DNA of 64,000 bases from Heterocephalus glaber (GCF_000247695.1 NW_004624843.1:4761506-4825505); one strand, 5' to 3'. Counted from the first letter of the stretch, positions 11,178 through 21,078 are shown. Made by a program: numbers and translations. The notes: a model not told the origin generated them from the sequence alone.

Positions 11178-11324
11178 CTGGGTGTGCTGGCACATGCCTA
11201 TAATCCCAGCACTTGGGAGGCTGAGGCAGGAGGATTGCCATGAGTTGAGGCCAGGCTGGAGTACACAGTGAGTTCAAGGCCAGCCTGAACTAATAGTGAG
11301 ATCCTGTCTCAAAAAAAAAGAAAA
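11178..11324 (+). repeat. B1 SINE
   Basis: GGGTGTGCTGGCACATGCCT to GAGATCCTGTCTC and A tail. Confidence 0.9.
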
Positions 11325-11327
11325 CAA

Positions 11328-11415
11328 GGGGCAGGGGATTTAGCTCAGTGGTTCTGCCGCCTGGCCTGCCTCTCCCCGGTACCAAAAAAAAAAGAAAAAA
11401 AGAAAAAAAGAAAAC
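11328..11415 (+). repeat. Internally deleted ID-type SINE
   Basis: The A box is intact but the middle, including the B-box start, is lost (CTGGCCTGCCTCTCCCCGG). AGAAAACA flanks. Confidence 0.85.
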
Positions 11416-11548
11416 ATAGGATATTTGATTAATTTTGATAAAAGGAAAGTCTTCTTCAACAAGACACAAAATGCAGAAGCCAAATGGAAAATAATGATAA
11501 ATCTGAAATACTAATTTAAAAATTCTGTTCAATGAAAAAAGGAGACAA

Positions 11549-11648
11549 GGGCCAGGGATTTAGCTCAGTGGTTTCGATGCCTGCTGTGCAAGCGCAAGGA
11601 TTGGAGTTCGATCCCTGGTACCAAAAAAAAACAAAAAAGAAAAAAGAA
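11549..11648 (+). repeat. ID-type SINE
   Basis: Full copy; AAAAAAGGAGACAA duplicated. Confidence 0.92.
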
Positions 11649-11733
11649 AAAAGGAGACAAACAATATATTTAGAACATTTACAACATGCATAACAGGCAA
11701 AGGATTGATATTAAAATATATAAAGAACACTCA

Positions 11734-11829
11734 GGGCCGGGGATTTAGCTCAGTGGTTTCGCCGTCTGCTGTGCAAGCGCAAGGACCCAAGTTTGATCCC
11801 TGGTACCAAAAAAAAAAACAACAAAAAAA
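11734..11829 (+). repeat. ID-type SINE
   Basis: Full copy; AACACTCAG duplicated. Confidence 0.92.
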
Positions 11830-11949
11830 AACACTCAGTAATAAGAAAAATAAACAATTCACTAGTGACCCAGGCAAAAATTAAGCAACTCATGAAAATG
11901 GACAAATATGAAAATGAAATGGATAAATAAGAGACTTGCAACTTCTCTA

Positions 11950-12155
11950 ATAACAATAATACCAGCCAACATATAATGCTGACTAGACAGCAGAAGCTTT
12001 CCTAAATTGTTTAGATGTCTACTCACTCTCAGGTACTGCTGTTCTCCCATTTTACACAGGAGGCAATTGAGGAAATTAAGGCACAGCTCAGGGACATACA
12101 ATAGGAATGTAGGGAGAGAATTCCAACATGGGGAGTAGCTCCTCAGTCCAATAAA
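11950..12155 (+). repeat. MIR fragment
   Basis: CTTTCCTAAATTGTTTAGAT and TTTTACACAGGAGGCAATTG follow the MIR order (size-class sentence, then the GAGGAAACTGAGGCA-like block). Confidence 0.65.
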
Positions 12156-12159
12156 GCTC

Positions 12160-12309
12160 TTTTTTTTTTTTTTTTTTGAAACAGAGTCTTGGTATGTAGT
12201 GCAGGCTGGGCTTAAACCCACTATGTATCTCAGCCTGGAACTTATGGAGATCCTCCTGCCTCAGTCCCCTGAGTGTTGGGATTATATTTGTGGCACCACT
12301 ATGCCTGGT
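12160..12309 (-). repeat. B1 SINE
   Basis: Poly-T, GAAACAGAGTCTTGGTATGT to CTATGCCTGG. Confidence 0.88.
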
Positions 12310-12604
12310 AGGTAAAGCTCTTAACTACTATTCTGTATCACCTCTCTGGGAGTGAGGGATGTGGGAAACAGATGAAAGACAGAGATCATTTGTTGTCCAA
12401 ATTTGCAAAATTTGGAAATCGAATCTTGTCAACACTGTTGATGGGAGGATATAACGGTGCTTTCTGTAGTAATAAATGAGAAACTATTCTTTCATAAAAA
12501 CCACTTACCCTGTAAAAGGTAGACAATAATCAGGTAGTTTCTCACCAACACTTTTTTTTTCATGAGTGTAGCCTCAAATCCTACAGTTTCTGCTTGCCTC
12601 TTCT

Positions 12605-12776
12605 CTTTCAATACTGGGGATTGAACATAGTAGAACTTTTGCATTGAGCTACTACCTCACCCCTTTTTTAGTTCTCACCAAGTTGCTTAGCTGCCCAGAA
12701 TGGCTTGAACTTATGATCCTCCTGCCTCAGCCTCCCAGAGTGCTGGGATTACAGGCATGTGCCACTAGCCTGGCTC
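12605..12776 (-). repeat. B1-dID-type dimeric SINE
   Basis: TACTGGGGATTGAACATAG unit, then B1 unit to CACTAGCCTGGC. Confidence 0.8.
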
Positions 12777-12794
12777 TCACTTCCTTCCTTATTA

Positions 12795-12865
12795 ATTTGT
12801 CGTGCTCAGGATGGAAGCCTGGTACATGTAAGGCAAGTGCTCTGCCCCTGAGCTCCATCTGCCCT
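12795..12865 (-). repeat. Old ID-like fragment
   Basis: AGGCAAGTGCTCTGCCCCTG and AGCTCCATCTGCCC. Confidence 0.6.
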
Positions 12866-13150
12866 TTACCTCCCATGTTAACTTTTATGTGGCAGCTTCT
12901 CTTATGCTCCAGGATTTAGTCAGCTCAGGGCAGGGTTTCCAGAAAGACTGTTTCCTGGTGCACTAACATCATCACCGAATTGGTTAATTTACTTTTCCAT
13001 GCAGTGGCTGGCACTGGTCTGTTTTCCACTGTTTTCCATATTAGTTCCTTAGCCTGTTTCTCAATAGGTTCAAGAACCAAGACTGAAGGTGAGAAGTACA
13101 AACTTTCCTTTTCTGTGTTCAAAAGCCATTTATTCAAAATATGTCTTGTT

Positions 13151-13276
13151 GCCAGGCGTGATCACACACGCCTGTAAGCCCAGTACTTGGGAGGCTGAGG
13201 CAGGAGCATTGCTTGGAGTTCAAGGCCAGCCTGGGCTACATGGCCAGACACTATCTCAAAAAACAAATCAAAAAAA
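13151..13276 (+). repeat. B1 SINE (single-unit form)
   Basis: GCCAGGCGTGATCACACACG to AGACACTATCTC; lacks the 29-bp duplication. Confidence 0.88.
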
Positions 13277-13596
13277 TTGTATACCTAAAACTTCATAGAC
13301 TTTTTTTTTACATTGTGTTCTAAAGCTTACTGTGGTTTTTGACTACTGTGAAGCAATTACACTTCACAGGGGTGAAATGGGCATTGTGAAAACGCAATGA
13401 GTAGCTCAGAGAACAGGGCTTCACTAAACCTCCAGGGGAGATCCCTAAAGGGACAACTACATCTCCCGGAGAGAGGAATTTAAGAGTGTTCCCTACTCTT
13501 ATGTACTCTAAGATGGGGTGTAAGAAGAGATTAAGGTCAGCTGGAGTATGTAAAATTGGAATACACAAGATTATATTTTTTGTTTACATTATTATT

Positions 13597-13778
13597 TTTT
13601 ATGGTACTGGGGATCGAACCCAGGGCCTTTACACTGAGCTACACACAACCTCAACCCTTTTTATTTATTTTCTGAGAAAGGGTCTCACTAAGCTGCACAG
13701 GCTGAGCTTGAATTTGTCATCCTCACGCCTCAGCCTCCCAGAGTGCTGGGACTACAGGTGTGCACCACCAAGCCTGGC
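13597..13778 (-). repeat. B1-dID-type dimeric SINE
   Basis: GGTACTGGGGATCGAACCCA unit then B1 unit (GAGAAAGGGTCTCACTAAGC). Confidence 0.85.
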
Positions 13779-13960
13779 TCGTTTACATCTCACCTAAGCG
13801 ACTAACACACATTGCTTTAAAACACAAAGCTTCCTTGTGGTTGCAAAAGTGGCACCACACCAGGCCTGAGGCAATGATTTCGTTATCCTATTATACCAGG
13901 TCCTCAATGCGAATAATTGCTGGACAGCTCCACCCTAGCAAGGCATGAACCACACAGCAA

Positions 13961-14014
13961 CGCCGGACACCCAGGACCACCGGACACCCTGGACTACCGG
14001 ACACCCTGGACCAT
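13961..14014. repeat. Short tandem repeat, about three 17-bp units
   Basis: CCGGACACCCTGGACTA and close variants occur three times in a row at about 13963-14014, about 620 bases inside PDE6D intron 1. Confidence 0.85.
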
Positions 14015-14629
14015 CGATACCGTGCAAACCCACAGTACCTCAAGGCATGCCGCACGCAGCCAAGATTCTCATCTCGCAACAAAGCAGCGAGAAGCAGCGG
14101 TGCAATGGCTCCCAAAGGCCAAGAGAGTTAAATGAGGTCTTCCTCATCTTCTTCTACTACTTTCGCCTCGGAAGAAGCCACAAGTGAGGGCTTGAAGTTG
14201 TGCACACGGACGGGGGTGGAGTGGGGTGAGGGACCCGAGAGAGTTTAGCGCAGTGTGTGCATGTGTCCCACACAACGTCACTTGCGCCTCGGTGGGTTTC
14301 CCGCCAAAGACCGTCGAAGCTTCGAGGCCGGTCGCTGCGCCCCCGCTCCTGCCCCCGGGGGCCCGCCGGAGCCTAGAACCCAGCCGGCCTCGGGACCCAG
14401 GCTCCCGACGTCGGCGCCCCCGCAGCCGGTCTGGGGCTCGTCCCCCTCCCGGGGCTGTCAGCACCCCGTCCCCTCCTCCCGCCAAGCGCCCCTGCGTTGC
14501 CCCGCCCGGTCCCGAGTCCCGCGCCACACTCGGCTTCGTGCTCCCCCGGGCGCCCCCTCCCCGGCCGGGCTCCTCAGCGACCGCGGCCTCTCGAGTTCCC
14601 CCGGCCCCGACTCGCTCTCGGGCGGATAC

Positions 14630-14679
14630 AGTTTGAAGCCTCTCAGGATCTCCCCGGCCCGCTCGTCCTTGGCTGACAT
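14630..14679 (-). CDS. PDE6D: PDE6D coding exon 1 (start of phosphodiesterase 6 delta / PrBP-delta)
   Basis: Read on the minus strand, the ATG at 14679-14677 opens a frame beginning MSAKDERAGEILRGFK, followed by CT and a GT donor at 14629-14628. This is the N-terminus of PDE6-delta (about 150 residues in mammals), an immunoglobulin-like beta-sandwich protein that binds prenylated proteins such as Ras-family GTPases and PDE6 catalytic subunits and moves them between membranes and cilia. Sixteen codons plus two bases are in this exon, so the next exon must restore phase. As I remember it, the human protein has Arg at residue 9, where this copy has Gly (GGG). I found no later PDE6D exon in 1-14629, so the remaining exons should lie left of the window. 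The start lies in a CpG island, head to head with COPS7B. Confidence 0.9.
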
Positions 14680-15161
14680 GATGCGGCGGCCGCCGCCCGC
14701 GGCTCTTCCACGCTGGCTGGCGGAGCCTCGCGGATGGTACCCAGGAGCTGAGGACGGAACCCGAGCCGCAGCCGGGTCTGGAGACCTCGGGTTAGCAGTG
14801 AGAGAAGCCAGACCCGAACCGGCCTCTCCCTCTCCTCAGCTCCCGCTCCTGATCCCTTCTGCTTCCCTCTAGCCGGTGAGCGTCCGCCCTGAAGCCAATG
14901 GAAAGCCCTCTTCAGCGATTGACATACCTAGCAGCCAATAAAAATGCTCAGCGGCTTCGCAGGGGGACGGCGAGCGTCAATAGGAAAGGCCCTCCCCGAG
15001 AAGTCCCATAGGACAAAATTGTCATTCGGTGTTGTTGCCAAGAGTTCTCCCCAGCGGAGGGTTAGTTTAAGATCTGAAGAGGCTCGAGGGGCCTGCTCCC
15101 GCCGCTTGGGCACACTCGCCGTCTGAGAGGATGGGAGATTGCACTGTGCGAAGTAGTGGAG

Positions 15162-15181
15162 ACTACATTTCCCAGCATTCC
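15162..15181 (+). promoter_or_regulatory. ZNF143/THAP11-type element 1
   Basis: ACTACATTTCCCAGCATTCC closely follows the ACTACAATTCCCAGMATGC consensus bound by ZNF143 (Staf) at many mammalian housekeeping and bidirectional promoters. It lies between the two gene starts. Confidence 0.75.
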
Positions 15182-15231
15182 AAGGTCGCGCTGGGAATCG
15201 CAGATTTCAGCGCATCGCCCTGAGGCCGAGG

Positions 15232-15251
15232 ACTACACATCCCAGGATGCC
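15232..15251 (+). promoter_or_regulatory. ZNF143/THAP11-type element 2
   Basis: ACTACACATCCCAGGATGCC is a second match to the same consensus, in the same orientation, 70 bases downstream of the first. An inverted partial match (CTGGGAAT, 15191-15198) lies between the two. Confidence 0.72.
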
Positions 15252-15254
15252 CCG

Positions 15255-15451
15255 CACCCGGCTCCTCTAACTTAGACACCAGTGTGCCGCGCCTTGTGCG
15301 CACATTCACTAGCCGGCCTACTGGGTCGGTGGCTTCTCGGTGTAGCCTTGGAACCGGGCGGAAAGACGCTCTTCTCCCTCAAGAGGAGATGACAGCCCAC
15401 AGAGAATTAACTTCTGTTTACACGGAACTCAGAAGTCTCCTGCAAATCATG
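15255..15451 (+). other. COPS7B: Probable COPS7B non-coding first exon (upstream promoter form)
   Basis: A consensus donor CATG/GTAAGG lies at 15451/15452, directly downstream of the ZNF143-type promoter elements and within the PDE6D CpG island. In human, the 5'-most COPS7B transcript starts only a few hundred bases from PDE6D, which fits this position. It would splice to the acceptor at 22242. The transcription start is not visible from sequence; 15255 is a guess just 3' of the second promoter element. The alternative is a divergent non-coding RNA. Confidence 0.5.
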
Positions 15452-15625
15452 GTAAGGCTCCAAACAACAGACATTGACTAAACCGTGAAAGATAATAGAA
15501 CGAAATGACTTTCTCAAATCCTGCTCGCTTGTAGCTCTGGAGCACCTTTTAAGTATTTTACAGGGGTTTCTGGTGTGTTCTTGCTTCCGACTGGGTGAGC
15601 AATTGATTGTATACTCAGAATAGCA

Positions 15626-15805
15626 ATACAGGAAGGGACTTCAAAGAATTTGCTAATCCTATCCCTGTCGTTTTTACGTTTGAGGAAATTGAGACCCAAA
15701 GAGGTAAAGAGATTGGTCACAGATTACAGCAAGTTGGGGCAGAGTTGGGATTCGGCCCTGAGTTGGCTGGCTGGCCCGCGTTCTGGGCTCTGCACCAGGC
15801 TAGGA
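15626..15805 (+). repeat. MIR-type fragment
   Basis: GAGGAAATTGAGACCCAAAG, GGTAAAGAGATTGGTCACAG and GCAGAGTTGGGATTCG are the conserved MIR 3' half. It lies just after the first COPS7B exon. Confidence 0.65.
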
Positions 15806-16328
15806 GGTGATATTTTTAGCAGCACGACAATGTGATTGTTACTGTCCTTGATAAACAGTCTTCCGATCCAGGGTTGAAAACACCCAAAGGTTAGGTGAGA
15901 ATTGATCAGGTGGGTTTCTTTCAAGTGAGGAAGTATGCCATTTTTTTATCCTTCTTCTACATAGGACTTGGTGTTTTGACTTGTTCTTTCTTTGTCACAA
16001 GGTGACATCTCTTGTGATTTCAGGAAATAGGTAAAATTGGTGTAAGTCATGGTTTCCTTGGAGTCTTCTTACGTCCTCTTCCTGTCCTCATTTTCACCTA
16101 CCTGGGCACCCACTCAATTTTTCTTTCATGTACATATTTCAACAAACAGGCTTTTGGCTTCTATTATTTGTCAGGGACTGAGTGGGTAGAGGGTGAAAGA
16201 CACAGTTTCTGTCATTAGGAAGATAATCATCTATTTAGGGAAATGAGACTCCATTGAGATTCAAGATGGAGTGTGGTAAATGACAAAAGAAATGACATCA
16301 GAATGCCACGGTGGCCCTGATGGGGAGA

Positions 16329-16478
16329 TTTATTTATTTTTGAGTCAGGGTCTCACTATGTAGTTCAGGCTGGCCTTGAACTTACTGTGTAGACCAGGCT
16401 GGCCTCAATTCATGGCGATCCTCCTGCCTCAGCCTCCTGAATGCTGGGACTATAGGCATGCACCACCACGCCTGGTTG
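16329..16478 (-). repeat. B1 SINE
   Basis: GAGTCAGGGTCTCACTATGT, doubled unit, to CACCACGCCTGG. Confidence 0.9.
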
Positions 16479-17029
16479 ATGGAGAGACTTATAATATAAA
16501 ACGTTATGGAGGAAGTGGCATTTGAACTTGAAGGATGAGGAAGAGTTTTTTCTACATTAAAACATTTTTATCCTTAAATGTTTTTGTTAATGAGGTATAA
16601 CATCCATGCAGGAAGGGAACAATTTCACATACATGTCTACACCCCGTCAACCACCTCCAAATCGAGAGAGAACATTTCCAGTGCTTATTGTGCCCTTTCC
16701 AGTCAGTACTGCATCCTCACATCTCAAGATAACCATTATTCTGACTTCATTGCTATTAGATCAGTTTTGTTTATACTTGAATTTCTCTTAAATGTAATCA
16801 TATATGTGTACAGTACATGTTTGACCTTTCTATTTCATCAGTGTTTTTGTGAGATTCATCCATGTTGCACCTTTTTTGTTTCAATTATTGAGTAGCATCC
16901 CACTGTATGTATACACCACAGTTTTATCTGTTTTACTCTAGTGGGCATTTGGGTTGTTTTTTGGGGCAATTATTAATAAGGCTGCATGATTATTATTGCC
17001 AGTAGTAGTAGTAGTTGTAATAGTAGTAT

Positions 17030-17218
17030 TTGGTGGTACTGAGGATTAAACTGAAGGCCTTTGCACCGTGCTACATCCACAGCTTGGTTTTAGTTTTTAT
17101 TTTGAGACAAGGTCTCACTAAGTCACTGAGTTGCACAGGGTGGGTTTGAATTTGTGACTCTCCTGCTTAAGGCTTTAACAGTGCTAGGATTACAGACATG
17201 CCCTGCCACACCTGGCTA
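17030..17218 (-). repeat. B1-dID-type dimeric SINE
   Basis: ID half GGTACTGAGGATTAAACTG, B1 half GAGACAAGGTCTCACTAAGT; inserted in L1. Confidence 0.75.
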
Positions 17219-17427
17219 AGGCTGCATTATTACATGAGCCTTCGTGTATGTTTCTTTTTGTAGACATGTGCACACATTTCTAGAACAGTTGCAGGCTTGT
17301 AGGATATGCATATGATCATTAACAGTAGATAGTGCCAGTTTTCCAAAGTAAAATTTATGCCTTCACCAGCAATGTACAAGAGTCTAGTTGCCTTGTGTTC
17401 TTATCAACACAGGGTGTTTGTTGTGAG

Positions 17428-17514
17428 GTTTTTTTTTTTTGGTACGGGGACTTGAACTCAAGGCCTTAAGTTTGCCAGGCAGGCACTGTGCCGCTGAGCT
17501 ACATCCCTGGTCCC
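17428..17514 (-). repeat. ID-type SINE (older)
   Basis: Diverged minus copy with GGTACGGGGACTTGAACTC and CTGAGCTACATCCCTGG. Confidence 0.85.
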
Positions 17515-17686
17515 TGTTGTCAGTTTTTAAATTTTTAGCCATTTGAGATAAAAGTAGTATTTCATTGTGGTATTTACATTTTTCTCATGCTGAGCACCTT
17601 TTCATATGCTTATTGCCAATTCCAACGACTTCTTTAGTGAGGTGCCAGATAAAAAGTCTTTTGTTCACTTTTAAAAACTGGGCTTT

Positions 17687-17777
17687 GGGCTGGAGATTTA
17701 GCTCAGTGGCACAGTGCCTACCTGGCAAGTGCAAGGTCCTGAGCTCAGTCCCTGGTACCAAAATAAATAAATTAATT
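17687..17777 (+). repeat. ID-type SINE (tandem pair, first)
   Basis: GTGGCAC subtype. Flank AAAAACTGGGCTTT occurs before, between and after this and the next copy. Confidence 0.9.
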
Positions 17778-17790
17778 AAAAACTGGGCTT

Positions 17791-17880
17791 TTGGCCTGGG
17801 ATTTACCTCAGTGGTTTCGTCGCCTGCTGCGCAAGCGCAAGGACCTGAGTTTGATCCCTGGTACCAAAAAACCAAAACAA
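17791..17880 (+). repeat. ID-type SINE (tandem pair, second)
   Basis: GTTTCG subtype; A box mutated to TACCTCAGTGG. Confidence 0.9.
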
Positions 17881-18024
17881 AACTGGGCTTTTAAAAAATT
17901 GATTGATAGTTCTTTATACAGTCTGGATGCAGAGTTCCTTGTCACATATATGCTTTCCAGTATCTCTTCCAAGGCTGTGGCTCTTTTCACATTCTTACTG
18001 GTGTCTTTGGAAACAGAAATTCTT

Positions 18025-18092
18025 GGGCCGAGGATTTAGCTCAGTGGTTTCGCTGCCTGCTGCGCAAGCGCAAGGACCTGAGTTCAATCCCC
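18025..18092 (+). repeat. Tail-less, 3'-truncated ID-type SINE
   Basis: The body is complete up to AATCCCCGG, then passes straight into the perfect 16-base duplication GGAAACAGAAATTCTT (18009-18024 and 18093-18108). No TACC and no A tail. Confidence 0.9.
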
Positions 18093-18764
18093 GGAAACAG
18101 AAATTCTTAATTTCAATGTAGGACAGTAGTTTATTATCTTCTTCTATGGCATGACACACTCTTTGCATTGAATATAAGAAATCTTTGGCTGTAGGGTTAG
18201 TGTGATTCTGACAGGCAAGCATGTGAACTCGAAGACAGCAGCATGGGCACAGGCTGCTGAGTGCAGCAGGCCTGCAGCTGGGCTGGGAGGAGGCACACTG
18301 CGAAGCCTGTGTTCAGTCACTGGGTAGGGACCAGGTTCTGGACAAAGCAGAGGCAGTGCTGGAATATTCATAAATTCAAACTGAACCCAGTTGTCTTCCA
18401 CCCTCAAATTTGCCCCTCTGCCTCCACTCTGCTATTAAAACCACCTTCAGGCAGCCCTGGTCTCCGGAGCCTGATTGGGGTATCCTCCCTCCTCCTCCCT
18501 GCATTCAGCTCATCAGCGAGTCCCATAGACTCCACCATGTAAGGTCTCCAGCGATGTCTCCTCCTTTTCATCTCCAGCTGCCATTACTTACCTCTGTTCC
18601 GTGGAACAAATCATCACCTCAAGTTTTGCTCTCTCCATCCGGTTCTGTCCACATGCATCAGTGTATGGTGCACAGTGCCAACTTTGATACAGTGGTCATT
18701 ATGCCCTTTTCTTCCAGTTTTTGTTTGAAAAATGGCTGTGTTCATTCCCAAGCTATTCTCTTCT

Positions 18765-18900
18765 GTGCTTCCAGAGTAGTATTATATTTCTCTCCTGCAC
18801 TTAGCATCCTGGAGCCTTCTGAGGGCAAGAACCTTATTGTATCTTCATACAACCTTCTTTCTAGAAGGCGCTAAAGAAAATGTTTGCATAAATGAATAAG
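18765..18900 (+). repeat. L2/MIR3-like 3' end
   Basis: TCTGAGGGCAAGAACCTTAT and GCATAAATGAATAAG resemble the usual L2 3' terminus. Confidence 0.45.
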
Positions 18901-19148
18901 AGGTTGGTGCTAGGCTCCTTACTAGCTGTCCTGATTTCTGCACCCTAATGCGAAATAGATAAATAAGGCTCTTTCCTGTGGCTTATACGCTAAAGGAAAT
19001 AGTTTAAGTATTCAATTATGTAGTATTTGTTAATTATCTTCCCAGTGGAGTTGGTAGTAACCAAATGCAATACCACGGATGTCATTTTGGTTACAGAACC
19101 AAACGTTTGCCCAAGCCATCTCCAATTTATTTGAAAATATGTTCTGAT

Positions 19149-19275
19149 ACCCAGGTGTAGCGACGCACACCTGTGATCCTAGCACTCGGGAGACTGAGGC
19201 AAGAGAATGATCAGCTGAAGCAGGAGGATCACTGAGAACTCCTGGCCAGCCTGGACTAAGTAGTTAAAAACAAAT
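19149..19275 (+). repeat. B1 SINE with atypical inner duplication
   Basis: ACCCAGGTGTAGCGACGCAC, then an AGGCAAGAGAATGATCA / GAAGCAGGAGGATCAC repeat in place of the usual one. Confidence 0.78.
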
Positions 19276-19499
19276 TTTTTTTTTTTTTCTGAATAGGGGT
19301 TAAGAACATGGCTATTGGCTTCAGATAGCCAGGATTACAAAGTGAGCCTTGATTAGGGTAAGGGTTGGAGGCTGGGGCTTTTAGGCTTGCTTAGCACCCC
19401 CAGAACAATGGGCATACAGGCGGCCATAGTGTTGGGAGAACTCAGCGAGATATTTGTACACATCTGCCACACGGAAAAATGCTCACCAAACGCTCGACA

Positions 19500-20320
19500 G
19501 TGATTTTTAAGGAGCGCGAAGCACAACCAAGGGATGTTGACGGCGGCGGGCGAGGGTTTGGGCCCCCGGTGTCCACCAGACAGCCCCTTTCCTGCTGCAG
19601 CTGGGCCGCGATCCTCTTCTCCCGCCCGCGCCCCGAGCGAGGTCAGCGGCAGTCATCGCGGCGGGGGGAACCTTGTATGGGCGGAACTCGAGTGCAGTGG
19701 CGGGAGGCTTCCGGGGGAGCCGTACGGGCGACGGGTCGGCGGAGACAGAAAAGCGCCGGACGCCGGGCCGATCATGGACGCTTGACAACCTGCGGGCGGG
19801 CGCTGGGAGGCCGAGCCAGCGACTAAAAGGACGGAGAGGCGGCGCGGACAGGTAGGGGCTGGCGAGAGGCCGGGCCCTGCGCGGGCCAACGCCAGGCTCA
19901 GCCGGGCCTCCGGCTTCTCCCGCAGCTGGGAAAGCCAGCGGCCACGCCGCCCCGCCCCCGCCCCGGGGAGCGCGCCCCGCGCTCCACGCCCCCCGCCCCC
20001 GGCCCAGCTCCAGCCCTCGCCAGCTCCGACGCCCGCCGCGGCTGGCGACCCTCGGCTTGCGCGTTGCGGCCGTCCTCGCAGGCCCCTACCCTGGGCTGCC
20101 CCTTTGCCCTCCCGGCCCATCAAACTAGCGCCCTCCCCTGTCGGGAATTCGTCTCCGCGGGGTCCCTCGCCGCCGCCTCCTCGGGCCTCCCACTCCTGGG
20201 AAGACGGTCGCCGGTGTCCACGCTCTGTCTCTACAGACTTTGCTCTCTCGGTTGAGATCTTTCGGAGGCGCCGAAGTTTCTCCCCATCTCCCTCCTGGCC
20301 ACCCCTGGCATCTTCCATTT
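19500..20320. promoter_or_regulatory. COPS7B: CpG island 2 (internal COPS7B promoter)
   Basis: Dense CpG and GC boxes surround a donor at 19851, and the island grades into a C/T-rich tract to about 20520. The ETS and GC-box motifs and the spliced exon end suggest a second transcription start for COPS7B, 4 kb downstream of the first. Confidence 0.7.
19600..19851 (+). other. COPS7B: Probable alternative COPS7B non-coding first exon (second CpG island)
   Basis: A GC-rich segment ends at a donor, CGGACAG/GTAGGG, at 19851/19852. It contains an ETS-type CTTCCGG at 19708-19714, and a GGGCGG box spanning 19679-19684. A tiny upstream reading frame, ATG GAC GCT TGA at 19773-19784, lies in the presumed leader. 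The start position is not determinable by eye. Confidence 0.55.
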
Positions 20321-21015
20321 AGTCCGCTGGCCGAGATCCCCATCTGTCTGTTCACGAGTACCCTCGGAAGGGCAGTTTTTGTTCCTTCTTTCCTAACCTT
20401 CACTGTCTGCTTTTCTCTCCTCCCCTTCCCCAATCCTTCCTTTCGTTCTGTCACCCTCTCTTCCTTCCCTTTCTTCTTCCTCAGAAGCCTTTGTTCCTTT
20501 GCACTTCTCTCTTTCTGACAAGACCTTCGTGAGAAATGTAAGTCAGGCAACACTTTATTAGCGAGGAACAGTTCCTATTACGTGTACCAGACTCTTCAGG
20601 AAACCTTAGTTTCTCTTGCGCCAAACTATCCTTTGAATTGTCCTTTGCTGGACTCTGCTATACAAACCTTTCTGTCATTTTGTCACACTTCCCAGTGTCT
20701 CATTCGGGGAGGACAGGTCTTCTCTTATGTAGAACTTGGACAGAGTAGGTATTCTGTGTGCCCACACCAGCAGTGAGATCACAGTCGTACCTAAGGGCCT
20801 GGAGATGGTGGTACAGTATCTGCATTGTTTCCCCAGATCCTGTTGTTAGGGTTTTGTACAAGTTCAGAAGTCCTGTTTGGTAAATATCACCTATCAGTAG
20901 GAGGCCAAATAAAGGGTTTTCCCTCCATAGACTTACAACAGCGTTATTTTCTAAGTTTGAATTCGTTGTTGCTTATCTTTCATAATAGGTTTCTCCCCAT
21001 TTCCTATGATTAAAT

Positions 21016-21078
21016 GACTCCCCCCAACCCAGGGCCTTGTGGATGCTAAGCTGATGCTCTACCACATCCCAGCCCTTA
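21016..21078 (-). repeat. Old ID-like fragment
   Basis: CAACCCAGGGCCTTGTGGAT and GCTCTACCACATCCCAGCCC. Confidence 0.6.

Larger units (their letters stand above)
10900..11905 (+). mobile_element. L1 ORF2 remnant, plus strand
   Basis: It has A-rich L1 ORF2-like sequence (AAAGGATTGATATTAAAATA near 11699; TGAAAGAGCTAAACATGG near 11144) without an open frame. A B1 and three ID elements interrupt it. The left border is uncertain. Confidence 0.5.
1..14629 (-). other. PDE6D: PDE6D intron 1 (repeat-rich; runs off the left edge)
   Basis: No exon on either strand could be recognised here. The stretch is mostly SINEs (ID, B1 and B1-dID), plus-strand L1 remnants at about 9.6-9.9 and 10.9-11.9 kb, MIR pieces at 4.34 and 11.95 kb, a CA run, a small hAT-like element and AT-rich unique sequence (for example 3050-3500, 4600-4940, 6060-6700, 6900-7590, 8000-8360, 8460-8820, 9130-9320). 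I searched by eye for the second PDE6D exon (NWMNLRDAETGK region, minus strand) and did not see it. Intron status is inferred from the position 3' of the exon 1 donor. Confidence 0.7.
14230..15420. promoter_or_regulatory. CpG island and bidirectional PDE6D/COPS7B promoter
   Basis: The region is very rich in G, C and CpG, unlike the AT-rich flanks. It contains the PDE6D start codon (minus) and the likely first COPS7B exon (plus). CCAAT boxes lie at 14895-14899 and 14935-14939, and there is no clear TATA box at a start. The layout is that of a housekeeping head-to-head promoter. Confidence 0.8.
16570..18200 (-). mobile_element. L1 3' remnant, minus strand, split by SINEs
   Basis: L1-like blocks include TTCATCCATGTTGCACC (16856), GGCATTTGGGTTG (16944), TTTGAGATAAAAGTAGTATTTC (17543) and AGAAATCTTTGGCTGTAGG (18177). 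A B1-dID dimer and four ID copies are inserted. Old and non-functional. Confidence 0.7.

Noticed and set aside
14255..14872. 205-codon plus-strand frame over the PDE6D start
   Set aside because: GC-rich CpG-island sequence keeps frames open by lack of stops; Pro/Arg/Ser-rich, antisense to PDE6D exon 1.
19653..20318. 221-codon minus-strand frame in the second CpG island
   Set aside because: Same reason: Gly/Arg-rich reading of a GC-rich promoter.
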